From an uncultured Pseudanabaenaceae cyanobacterium (GTDB lineage Bacteria; Cyanobacteriota; Cyanobacteriia; PCC-9006; JAAUQQ01): DNA of 35,428 nt. Every line of letters starts with the position of its first letter. The first letter of the stretch is position 1. The notes under the pieces are model-generated. The model saw only the letters and a program-made list of their open reading frames with translations. It was not told where the DNA came from and ran no database searches. The stretch is from contig CALLAT010000157.1 of NCBI GenBank assembly GCA_938002085.1, positions 1-35,428 of the forward strand, given 5' to 3'. Positions 16,973-25,210 of this stretch are shown here, piece after piece. Made by a program: the position numbers and the translations under genes.

Positions 16973-18843
16973 CTAACGCGGACATTAGACGAAATGAGGG
17001 GAAACGGTGCAGGCCATGGAGGAACTCCATAATCACCGACAGACTCTACACCCCAGGAAGAACAAAAAATACTAAACGTTCTTTGCTCTTCAACCGTATC
17101 CAGAACAAAGCAATATCCAACAAAAGCACAACAAGTAATGGAATATTCTCACCCCATCACTTCACATTATCTACAGATTGTTGTTATTAGACGCAACAAA
17201 AGGCTAAAAGCAGCCTTCGTCGCCTCAACCGCCAAAAACACATAATTGACACAGGCTATAGAAATGAAGAACCGGAGCAACAACAGCTCAAAACCGCCAT
17301 CGGCAATGGCTACTCAGCACTCCACAGTTTAAGTAGAGGACATTTCGCAGAGATGCTCCCGGGACTCCTGCCGAACTTTTCCAGAAGCCGCAGCCAACTG
17401 CAACTGGGTAAAGGCATTCAAATCCTTCGAATCGTACTTGCCACGAAGCAACTGCCGAAGCTGCTCCTCAGCCGAAATCGTAAGGTAGCCAGTTCGCATA
17501 GCTTGCTGGACAATATCGCAAATTTTTCCCATGGTGCTTTTTTCCAAAGTGCCTATGACGAAAACCTGGAAGCTGCCTTGGTAAAGGCGACGCAACCTAA
17601 CTCAACCAGGTGACCAAGCTCGATCTCCAGGACTCAACTGGAGCGAGCGGTGCAGAAATATAGAGGGATACCCCTTCGAAGAACCTAAACGATCAATGGT
17701 AACTGACAAGAACTAGAGACAAGAGCTCTAGAGCGGGCAGGCTCCATGAATATACCTAGCATATACTACTAAATATATAGGAACATCGGCTTAAATTTGG
17801 TATCGAAGGCGCCAAAACACAAACTCATCGTCAGCTCAGAACCTCTCAAAACATCAAGTTGATTACTCTCACCTCAAACATGAAACAGAAATGGGCTGCA
17901 TTAAGCCAATCTATTTCAAGCATTGAGATCAGCAACGGTAATGTATACAACTGGAAAAAGCTGTATTCAAGAAGAAAAGAACCTTGAGCCATTGAAGCAA
18001 TCAAACCAATAGCTTAACCTCTTCCTCCCAGAAAGGTACTTATCCGTTTATGGGACAACGAGTGAAGTAGCTCACAACGCTCGTTACCTGAGAACTTAAC
18101 TCTATATTCAGAGAAAGTTTCACCACCTTCTCAAGATTAGAATTATTAGCTCAACAAGCCAATCAGTAAATGTCGTAAATTAAGGAGAAGCAAGACTAGA
18201 TGAATTTATCTAAAATAAGTTTTTCGAGTTGAAATCAGAGCTAAATTCTACCTAACAGAAAGCAAAGATTTTCTACTCTTACAGGAGTATAAAAAATGAT
18301 TTCAAGGACTGAGATCTTGTTTAGAGAGCCATGAATGACCAAACAACAAAACCAACTCAAAATTTATTTTCAAGACTGGCTCTTAACCATTCAAACCAAC
18401 AAAATCCCGCATCACAAAATACAGTGCTCAGAATTTAGGCGAAAGATGCTGTAGTTGCATGCTTCCTAGCTTTCTCAAGGGAACCACGCTGAAAGGATTA
18501 TTCTTGTGACGAAAGTCACTAATGAGGGCAATGTGAAACAGTCGTAGGAAAACCAGCGACCCCTGGGTTTATTTTCTAAACAGAACCTTAAGAGTGTTGT
18601 GCATCGCTCTACCCATCTTGGATTCAGAGTTGGGACTCGATTTAGTCTCTGTTTCACAAAGTCTTTACTCGCAGGAAGTTGAAGGTCCTTTATAGAAATC
18701 AACTCTCAGTTGAAAGTCCCATTAACGAGCGAAACTATTGCTGTAGAAGGCTCGCAGAATCCTAACCCATCTAGATTTTGCATCCTTGCGGTGTAGGGAT
18801 AGCTGCGCCGGTAGAATAGGCATGCCCACCCCACAGATACGGT
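16973..18843. other. AT-richer, gene-poor region
   Basis: This 1.87-kb stretch holds only one gene I accept (17329-17532, minus strand). Base composition is visibly lower in GC than the flanks; the line at 18121-18180 is 21 of 60 G+C. Stops are frequent in all frames from 17600 to 18840. No HIP1 octamer occurs from about 16.5 to 19.17 kb. A nested inverted repeat joins AACGAG (18057-18062) to CTCGTT (18080-18085). The segment just before 18844 should contain the era promoter. I see no tRNA or tmRNA, and no RNase P signature. Confidence 0.6.
17329..17532 (-). CDS. Small conserved cyanobacterial protein
   Basis: The 67-residue product starts MGKICDIVQQAMRTGYLT, then EEQLRQLL, YDSKDLNAFTQLQLAA and GKVRQESRE. 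This pattern is one I recall from short, all-helical cyanobacterial proteins of unknown function. The frame is open to 17595, but ATG 17532 fits the family-like start and has a GGA-containing stretch upstream. The protein is charged, soluble and has no metal or catalytic motif. It is the only convincing gene in an AT-rich region, and its own composition is closer to the chromosome than to the surrounding DNA. Confidence 0.7.
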   Translation of the reverse strand: MGKICDIVQQAMRTGYLTISAEEQLRQLLRGKYDSKDLNAFTQLQLAAASGKVRQESREHLCEMSST

Positions 18844-19773
18844 ATGTCAGATTTCGCGGTCATTCCAACGCCCCCAGAAGGATTTCGCTCCGGTTTTGTG
18901 GGGCTCATTGGGCGCCCCAATGTGGGAAAGTCGACACTTCTCAATCAGTTAGTGGGTCAAAAGGTCGCTATCACTTCTCCGGTAGCCCAAACCACTCGCA
19001 ATCGTCTCCAAGGCATTTTGACCCAAGATCAGGCTCAGTTCATTTTTGTGGATACGCCTGGCATCCATAAGCCTCATCACCAGCTGGGTAAGGTGCTGGT
19101 TAAGAATGCCTGTGCTGCCATCAATGCTGTTGATGTGGTGCTGTTTTTGGTGGATGGCTTAGGGGTTGCGGGGCGGGGCGATCGCTTCGTCTTCGATATC
19201 CTGGCCCGCTCCGAAGCTAAGGTCATCCTCGGCATTAATAAAGCGGACGAGCAGCCTGAGAATCCCCAGTTCATAGACGATAGCTACGCTGCGATGGCCG
19301 CGGAGCAGGGTTGGTCTGTCGCAAAGTTCTCAGCTTTGACTGGCGAGGGCTGCGCAGAGCTGTTGGACATGTTGAGCGAGCGTCTGGATCCCGGTCCCTA
19401 TTATTACCCGCCAGACCTGGTTACGGACCAGCCGGAGCGTTTCATTATGGGGGAGCTGATTCGCGAGCAGATTTTGCTCCACACTCGCCAAGAAGTGCCT
19501 CATTCGGTGGCGATCGCGATCGACAAGGTCCACGAAACCAATAACGCCACCCATGTCATGGCAACGATCAATGTAGAGCGCCCTTCTCAGAAGGGGATCA
19601 TGCTAGGCAAAGGTGGCAGCATGATCAAAACCATCGGCACCGCAGCCCGCCAGCAAATGCAAAAGCTAATTGCCGGGCGCGTCCACTTGGAGCTATTTGT
19701 GCGAGTGCAGCCCAGCTGGCGCCAATCCCGGACTCTGCTGAGCGAGTTTGGCTATCGCCAGGAAGATGGCTAA
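18844..19773 (+). CDS. era: GTPase Era
   Basis: Era is an essential GTPase that binds the 3' end of 16S rRNA and helps 30S assembly. The 309-residue product has G1 GRPNVGKST (residues 23-31), G2 in the T50-T51 region, G3 DTPGIH (70-75), G4 NKAD (near 132) and a C-terminal KH domain with the loop GIMLGKGGSMIKTIG. Length is normal and all motifs are intact. The ATG at 18844 opens directly into the family's N-terminal strand. It lies downstream of the AT-rich desert, and the bilin-lyase gene follows 201 bp later on the same strand. Confidence 0.96.
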   Translation: MSDFAVIPTPPEGFRSGFVGLIGRPNVGKSTLLNQLVGQKVAITSPVAQTTRNRLQGILTQDQAQFIFVDTPGIHKPHHQLGKVLVKNACAAINAVDVVLFLVDGLGVAGRGDRFVFDILARSEAKVILGINKADEQPENPQFIDDSYAAMAAEQGWSVAKFSALTGEGCAELLDMLSERLDPGPYYYPPDLVTDQPERFIMGELIREQILLHTRQEVPHSVAIAIDKVHETNNATHVMATINVERPSQKGIMLGKGGSMIKTIGTAARQQMQKLIAGRVHLELFVRVQPSWRQSRTLLSEFGYRQEDG

Positions 19774-19974
19774 TCTCAAGCCGACCTATTCACCCGCTCA
19801 AAATAAGGACTGAATCTCCCTAGAACGGTTGATCTCTGTTTCCTGCGATGAGAAGCTTAACAAAGGGAAATTGCTTTCCCAGTAGGCCTAGAGAGCAAGA
19901 TCCAAGCTTCTTTCGCTCGAACCACTAGCCCTAATTGACCGATGTCTCTTCAGATGCATGAGCAACGCTGACCC

Positions 19975-20520
19975 ATGACGATTTTGGATTTCTTTGAACA
20001 GAGCGTTGGTAAGTGGTTCTCCCAGCGCACGAGCTACCATCTAGCTCAGCAGGGACAATGGCACCAGTCTGATAAAACCGATCTGTTTATCAGTGCTGTA
20101 ACAAAGAGCGACGACGATCTACTGCGTATTTGTCGGGCGGGCAAGCTTGACGAGTCTCAGTTACTGGGTGGCTTACGCATTGAATGGGCCGAAACCTTGC
20201 AAAAAAAAGCAGGTGCTTCTCATCTAGTTGCCCTAGGCAGCTCTGTTGATGCATCGGAAGGTATCTTGCTGCGCAGCATTAGCGCCCCTGGTGAGATGCC
20301 AGTATTGGGGCGCTATGTAATGAATCCCGATGAGAGCGTAACGCTCACTTCGGAATTACCAGATCTATATAGCGAGGAGCGGTTGTGGTTTGCAGCTCCC
20401 AATCTGAGATTGCGCACAAGTCTGATGCGCCAGGGTAGCACGGGCTTCGAGAACAGCTCGTTCTATTCTGAGATTCGTATGATCCCGCTGCCAGACAAGC
20501 CCGAGCAGGCTGCGGCTTAA
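19975..20520 (+). CDS. CpcS/CpeS-type phycobiliprotein lyase
   Basis: The 181-residue product matches the CpcS/CpeS family: lipocalin-like beta-barrel proteins that carry phycocyanobilin or phycoerythrobilin and attach it to a cysteine of phycobiliprotein subunits (typically beta-Cys82/84). Family marks are the N-terminal FFEQSVGKWFSQRTSYHL, a central LLGGLRIEWAE and the segment EERLWFAAPNLRLRTS. Which bilin and which subunit cannot be told from the sequence. No phycobiliprotein gene is nearby, which is common for CpcS-type lyases. The gene ends in a perfect bidirectional terminator. Confidence 0.85.
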   Translation: MTILDFFEQSVGKWFSQRTSYHLAQQGQWHQSDKTDLFISAVTKSDDDLLRICRAGKLDESQLLGGLRIEWAETLQKKAGASHLVALGSSVDASEGILLRSISAPGEMPVLGRYVMNPDESVTLTSELPDLYSEERLWFAAPNLRLRTSLMRQGSTGFENSSFYSEIRMIPLPDKPEQAAA

Positions 20521-20547
20521 AGCTACAGGTAACGAAGGGACATAGAA

Positions 20548-20583
20548 AAATGGGTCGCCTCTTAGTTGAGAGGCGACCCATTT
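20548..20583. terminator. Bidirectional terminator after the bilin-lyase gene
   Basis: AAATGGGTCGCCTCT (20548-20562) is perfectly complementary to 20569-20583 around a 6-base loop. It also lies immediately beyond the stop of the convergent minus-strand small gene. Confidence 0.92.
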
Positions 20584-20586
20584 GAT

Positions 20587-20766
20587 TTAGGATTTCTGCT
20601 CACCCTCAAGTTGACCTTCTATTGAGGCGATCGCGGCATTTAAAGCAGCCAGGCGAGTCTCCAGCCCATCACGCATGGCTTTCATGAAAGCAAGCTTGTG
20701 CGCTTGATGCTGACGATAGGCTTCTTGGGGAGAGGTGTTGCCGTTGCAGAATGGGAAAGGAAACAT
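20587..20766 (-). CDS. Small hypothetical protein downstream of shc
   Basis: The 59-residue product starts MFPFPFCNGNTSPQEAYRQH and continues with a long amphipathic helix containing MRDGLETRLAALNAAIASIE, probably a coiled coil. An open frame extends to 20844 with a TTG, but ATG 20766 gives a cleaner start; neither has a good ribosome site. It lies 105 bp after shc on the same strand and just before a strong terminator, so it may share the shc transcript. I do not recognise a family with certainty and propose no function. Confidence 0.55.
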   Translation of the reverse strand: MFPFPFCNGNTSPQEAYRQHQAHKLAFMKAMRDGLETRLAALNAAIASIEGQLEGEQKS

Positions 20767-20871
20767 AGTGGTCTTGGATAGTAGTGGTAGTCTTCTCCCA
20801 AGATAGCGAGATGTTTTCTCTGAAGCTATAGCCCTAAACGCCAAATCAGACTCACGGAGTTGCCTGACAAA

Positions 20872-22800
20872 CTAATGCTTTTGCATCCGCTGATACCGCC
20901 CCAAAGCCAACAGTGGGAAATACAACCGGTAATAGTGGTAATTCAAGTAAAAGTGGCAGGGGAAACCAGTCCCCGTGAAATACTCCTCATCCCAAGTGCC
21001 ATCAGTCTTCTGCGTGCCCAGCAAATAGGTCACGCCGCGTTCGATCGCATCCCAGGCAAACTGCCCCATCCCCTCACCAGCAGCCAATAATCCAATCAAC
21101 GACCAAGCCGTCTGGCTCGCTGTGCTGTCGCCCTGGCCTTTGAGGCTGGCATCCTTATAGCTTTCGCAGGTCTCGCCCCAGCCGCCATCCGCATTCTGGC
21201 AACCCAGCAGCCACTGGGCACCGCGCTCTAAGCTGCTGCGATGCTTCTCGGGTTCTACCAATGCCAGAGCTGATAATGCTCCGCTGGTGCCGTAGATGTA
21301 GTTCACTCCCCAACGGCCAAACCAACTGCCATCGGCTTCCTGCTCTTGGAGCAAATAGTCCAAGCCCCGACGAATCCGCTGCTGATCCATGGTCACGGGC
21401 GTTTCACCCACCATCTCCAATACGCGGGAGGTCACGTCCGCCGTATTGGGGTCGATCATGGCCTTGAGATCGCCGTAGGGAATCTTGTTAAGCCAGTCCT
21501 GATCATTGTCGATATCAAACGCGGCCCAGCCCCCGGCTTTGCACTGCATTGAGGCACACCAGTTGGCCGCACGCTGCATCGCCGCCAGCTTGGTCACGTC
21601 ATTCGGCATCTGCCCCCCTGCCAGGCTGACCTGGTTGAGCGTCATCACCACTACGGCGGTGTCATCGAGGTCGGGGTAAAAGCGATTGTCATATTCAAAT
21701 GCCCAGGCCCCCGGAGCCCCCTGGCGATTTTTTACATGCCAGTCGCCGTAGTCAAAGATTTGTTTGTCCAGCAACCATTTAGAGCCCTGGGTAATGGCCT
21801 CATGGTCTGGCGCAAAGCCTGACTCAACCAAGGCGCGAATCACCCAAGCCGTATCCCAAATGGGCGAGACACAGGCCTGCATTCGATAGGTTTCGGCGTC
21901 TTCCAGGCCGAAGTTATCGATCGCCCCCAATCCCCGCTGCACAATCGGATCATTCAAGTCATAATCCAATGCCTTCAAGGCCAACATCGAATTCAGCATC
22001 GCCGGGATAATGCCACCCCAATCTCCCGTTGCTTCCTGGCGTTCCAGCACCCATTCCTCTGCCGCCTTCAAGCCTTCCTGACGGAACGGCACTAAGTTGT
22101 TATCCTCTGCCGCTTTAAACAGGTTGTCCAAGTGGAGGAAAATATCGGACCAGTCGTTGCTGCTGGGCAGGGGTGTGGTTACTGGCTTGCCTTCACAGTA
22201 CAGCTCATCCAGGGTGATGGGATTTTCCAGGGCAAAGACTGGCTTCTTATCAAAGACAATCAGCAGCGGCACGGTGCTGCCCCGTGCCCAGCTGGACATT
22301 TCGTAGATGGGCCAGGAGTCGGGCAGCAGCATGACCCAGGGCGGAATGGAGGGGATGCCGCGCCAGTCGTAGCAGCCGATGAGAGCAAGGTGAAATTTGG
22401 TGAAGACGCGGGTTTTGCTGATGCCGCCTTTGCCTAGGATGAAGGCCTTGGCCTTTTGCATGGCGGGGTCGGTGGCGGGCATGCCGAGCAGGCGCAGGCC
22501 CATGTAGGCTTCGACGGAGGTGCTGAGGTCGCCGCCGTCGCCGTAGTAGAGTTCCCAGCCGCCGTTGGCGATTTGCTTTTCGAGGATGTAGGGGACGACT
22601 TTTGCGAGGGGGCGGGTTTTGTCGCTGCCCCAGGCTTTGTGGAGGAGGACGACTTCGGCAGCCATCGTGACGTTGGATTCGAGTTGAGCGATCCAGTGGC
22701 CGTCGGGCTTTTGCTGGGAGAGGAGGTAGTTTTGGCAGTTTTTGATTGCTTGGGTTAGTGCCTCGCTAGCAATTCCCTGTTTCTGCTCCTGAATTTGCAT
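20872..22800 (-). CDS. shc: Squalene-hopene cyclase
   Basis: Shc cyclises squalene into hopene and hopanol, the first step to hopanoids that order bacterial membranes. The 642-residue product has the protonating motif D377-L-D379-D380-T-A and several QW repeats (e.g. CQNADGGWGE; LLGTQKTDGTWDE), and its length is standard for the family. The start at 22800 has an AGAGG ribosome site about six bases upstream. It is a monotopic membrane enzyme on the cytoplasmic side. The neighbourhood shows no squalene synthase or hopanoid-tailoring gene, so precursors must be made elsewhere. The nearby cruE-cruH pair also makes a membrane isoprenoid but is a separate unit. Confidence 0.96.
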   Translation of the reverse strand: MQIQEQKQGIASEALTQAIKNCQNYLLSQQKPDGHWIAQLESNVTMAAEVVLLHKAWGSDKTRPLAKVVPYILEKQIANGGWELYYGDGGDLSTSVEAYMGLRLLGMPATDPAMQKAKAFILGKGGISKTRVFTKFHLALIGCYDWRGIPSIPPWVMLLPDSWPIYEMSSWARGSTVPLLIVFDKKPVFALENPITLDELYCEGKPVTTPLPSSNDWSDIFLHLDNLFKAAEDNNLVPFRQEGLKAAEEWVLERQEATGDWGGIIPAMLNSMLALKALDYDLNDPIVQRGLGAIDNFGLEDAETYRMQACVSPIWDTAWVIRALVESGFAPDHEAITQGSKWLLDKQIFDYGDWHVKNRQGAPGAWAFEYDNRFYPDLDDTAVVVMTLNQVSLAGGQMPNDVTKLAAMQRAANWCASMQCKAGGWAAFDIDNDQDWLNKIPYGDLKAMIDPNTADVTSRVLEMVGETPVTMDQQRIRRGLDYLLQEQEADGSWFGRWGVNYIYGTSGALSALALVEPEKHRSSLERGAQWLLGCQNADGGWGETCESYKDASLKGQGDSTASQTAWSLIGLLAAGEGMGQFAWDAIERGVTYLLGTQKTDGTWDEEYFTGTGFPCHFYLNYHYYRLYFPLLALGRYQRMQKH

Positions 22801-22890
22801 GCGCCGCCTCTGTCCTCTAACCCTATTTATCTGACCCAGTATAGAAAATAATCATGAGTCTGATGCCAGGTTTTGGCGAGGTTGAGCTTG

Positions 22891-23315
22891 AAGAGGCAAA
22901 ACGCAATCCATGAGGGCCAGCCCTCAAACTCCCGCCCTATGGGACGAAGCGTCCCCTAAGGGATCACCCCTCCTACAGCGGTGTCGGAGTGGAAGTTAGC
23001 CTGTGGGGCGGACTTTTGGGTGGCAGGTGGGCAGCGAAGTCTGGGGTTAGTTGGCTTGCTGGGTGTGCTGCTTCGCAGACGAGGTTCTGGGTTTCACTCT
23101 CCTCCAAGGGCACAAAAAAGACTGGATCCAAATCTGGCCCCGCCTCACCCCACAACAACGCCAGATAAACCTCAAATCAACCGTTCCTCTCCCTTCAAAC
23201 TCAGTAACCCAGCCTGCATGGGAGGGGTGACCCGTCAGGGGAAGCCGTCGTCCCCTACGGCGGGGGTGTCGGGGGCTGGCCCCTGACGGATTTGCCGCTT
23301 GCCGACTTGCCTCTT
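22891..23315. repeat. Large diverged inverted repeat upstream of shc / downstream of pilT
   Basis: The left arm runs about 22891-22973 and the right arm about 23221-23315. Reverse-complementing the right arm aligns GGCCAGCCC, a GGGACGA block and TCACCCCTCC with the left, and the outer AAGAGGCAA is shared too. Identity over the 58-60 bp cores is roughly three-quarters by eye. The 247-bp interior has no credible gene. It may be two copies of one short repeat in opposite orientation or the ends of a decayed element. Confidence 0.65.
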
Positions 23316-23387
23316 AAAGCAGGAGGCAACAGCCTCAGACAGCCTGCTCCCAGGTCCAGAGAAGCCTGGAAGCTAGAGACAGCTAGA

Positions 23388-23419
23388 AACAAGAAAGCCC
23401 AGCGGTAAAACCGCTGAGC
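23388..23419 (-). terminator. Terminator of pilT
   Basis: On the minus strand GCTCAGCGG pairs with CCGCTGGGC (one G-T pair) around TTTTA, spanning 23397-23419, and is followed by TTTCTTGTT. It begins 33 bases after the pilT stop. Confidence 0.85.
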
Positions 23420-23451
23420 CAAGAAAGAGAAAAGAATAGAAACCGTAAGAC

Positions 23452-24867
23452 CTACACGCGACCGCGCAAAATCTGCGCCATCTCGTTGGGCTTAGGCGAG
23501 CATTCCAACGCCGTCTCCTCAGTAATGCGGCCCTCTTCGTAGAGCTTGTACAGCGACTGGTTCATGCTGCACATGCCGTCAAAGGTACAGCGAGGCACAA
23601 TTTCCTCAATCTCATCGATTTCATCGCGACGGATGTAGTCACGAATGGCATCGGTGTTGATCATGATTTCGTGGAACGCAGCCCGCTTACCATCGGTGGT
23701 GCGGCAGAGGCCCTGGGCAATAATGCCCACCAAGGTTTCTGCGAAGGACATGCGGATGCTCTCTTGCTCCGCAGGCTCATAAAGACTGAGCACACGCTCA
23801 ATGGTTTTCACCGCACTGTTAGTGTGCAGGGTTCCCATGACCAAGTGACCGGTTTGGGCCGCTTTTAGGGCCGTATTAACCGTTTCACGGTCCCGCATCT
23901 CACCAATGAGAATGATATCGGGATCTTCTCGCAAAGAAGCCTTGAGGGCGTTATCGAATTTGCGGGTGTTGATGCCCACTTCTCGCTGCTTGATTAGCGA
24001 TCGCTGGCTCTTGTGAACAAATTCAATCGGGTCCTCAATGGTGATGATGTTTTTAGGCATCTCCTTATTGATGTAGTCCACCATGGCCGCCATGGTTGTG
24101 GACTTACCGGAGCCCGTAGGACCCGTCACCAGAATCAAGCCCTTGTGATAGTGGCAAACATCCCGGAACACCATGGGCAGGTTGAGCTGCTCCATGGTCA
24201 TGATTTTCAGCGGAATCAAACGCATGACCAGGGCATAGCCATGGAGCGTGTCAAAAACGTTGATACGAACGCGGGCAAATTCGTACTGGGTTGCCCCGTC
24301 AAAATCGAGTTTTTCTTCAAATCCTGCGATTTCCGCAGGCGTCATAATCTCCTCCAACCAGCACATGAAAGTCTCTTTATCCGTCTCAGGATATTGAGTG
24401 GGGAGGATTTGGCCGCGATCGCGGAAGCGGGGCAATTCACCCACACCCGCGTGAATATCAGACATGCCCTTATCGAAGGCATCGCGAACAATTTGAGCCA
24501 TGGTGGGCTGACCAGGGGGCAACTGGCGCTTGCCCCGCTTCTGAGCAACCTGAGCTGGCATCGCTGCTGGCGGAGGAGCCACAGGGCGGTGTCCACCCTG
24601 GGCAGCACGAGGAGCTGGCGGAGGAGCCACAGGAGGACGCTGAGCCGCTGGAGGGCGTTGAGCTGCCGCTGCACGGGATTGGGCCGCTGGAGGAGGCGCA
24701 ACGCGAGGGGTGGACAGCTGACGAGTTTGGTCAGGTGCTCCTGCTGCAGGAGGTGCCCCTGCTGGGGGGGCCATAGAAGAAACAGTGCGGTCTCCCCCAG
24801 GAGGAGGTGGAACAGCGGGACGGCCAGCCGGAGGGCTCATGGGGCGGCGATCCTGGGGATTAGACAT
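23452..24867 (-). CDS. pilT: PilT-family type IV pilus retraction ATPase, long-headed form
   Basis: PilT hexamers power retraction of type IV pili, hence twitching and phototactic movement. The 471-residue product has a Pro/Ala/Arg-rich, probably disordered head (residues 1-120) before the PilT core. The core shows Walker A G249-PTGSGKS256, the Asp box LREDPDIILIGEMRD and the His box GHLVMGTLHTNSA. The canonical C-terminal AIRNLIRE reads AIRDYIRRDE. The long head and the opening TMAQIVRDAFDKGMSDIH resemble the second cyanobacterial PilT (PilT2-like, as in Synechocystis sll1533) more than PilT1; this is from memory. AAAGGA eight bases upstream supports the start. No partner pilus gene is adjacent. 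Confidence 0.9.
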   Translation of the reverse strand: MSNPQDRRPMSPPAGRPAVPPPPGGDRTVSSMAPPAGAPPAAGAPDQTRQLSTPRVAPPPAAQSRAAAAQRPPAAQRPPVAPPPAPRAAQGGHRPVAPPPAAMPAQVAQKRGKRQLPPGQPTMAQIVRDAFDKGMSDIHAGVGELPRFRDRGQILPTQYPETDKETFMCWLEEIMTPAEIAGFEEKLDFDGATQYEFARVRINVFDTLHGYALVMRLIPLKIMTMEQLNLPMVFRDVCHYHKGLILVTGPTGSGKSTTMAAMVDYINKEMPKNIITIEDPIEFVHKSQRSLIKQREVGINTRKFDNALKASLREDPDIILIGEMRDRETVNTALKAAQTGHLVMGTLHTNSAVKTIERVLSLYEPAEQESIRMSFAETLVGIIAQGLCRTTDGKRAAFHEIMINTDAIRDYIRRDEIDEIEEIVPRCTFDGMCSMNQSLYKLYEEGRITEETALECSPKPNEMAQILRGRV

Positions 24868-25210
24868 AGAAATATCCTTTAATCTCTCTCTTGAGTCATC
24901 CAGCTAAGCTGGTGCAGTTGTCCCGTTGCTATCGATAGCTCGATACAGGGGTTTATCTCTGACAAAACCTTAACAAATTATGTAGAGAAACCCTTGAAGT
25001 TTGGATAAAGGCAAAATGCCGTATCTATAGGGAGTATGGCCTATTTCACGAGCTTGTCTAAACGAGGTTTGCCTCAGCATTCGCCCAGCAAATTCCCTAA
25101 CCGCAAGCATCCCAAACTTCAGCAACGAGATATTGATTCTGTCCTATCGTTCCCAAACCAAGAAATAAGGTCGTCAACTCGTCCTAGGAATTCACGATCA
25201 GTTGCCATGC
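24868..25210. other. Region upstream of pilT, downstream of cruH
   Basis: This 343-bp gap lies between two minus-strand genes and should carry the pilT promoter. It is AT-rich at 24950-25050. The plus-strand 62-codon frame starting at 25036 has GGAG only three bases before its ATG and no recognisable product. No cruH terminator with a T-run is evident. Confidence 0.5.

Larger units (their letters stand above)
22801..23451. other. Intergenic region between pilT and shc
   Basis: This 651-bp gap between two minus-strand genes holds the pilT terminator (23388-23419) and the large inverted repeat (22891-23315). The shc promoter is probably in 22801-22900; I see AT-rich DNA there but no consensus pair. 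Open frames inside look like by-products of the GC-rich repeat. Confidence 0.6.

Noticed and set aside
18475-18702. 75-codon minus-strand open frame in the AT-rich region
   Set aside because: It starts with TTG, has no ribosome site and the product resembles nothing I know; listed region note is enough.
22456-22758. 100-codon frame opposite shc, rich in Gly/Val
   Set aside because: It is the mirror of a real GC-rich gene; shc has all its motifs on the other strand.
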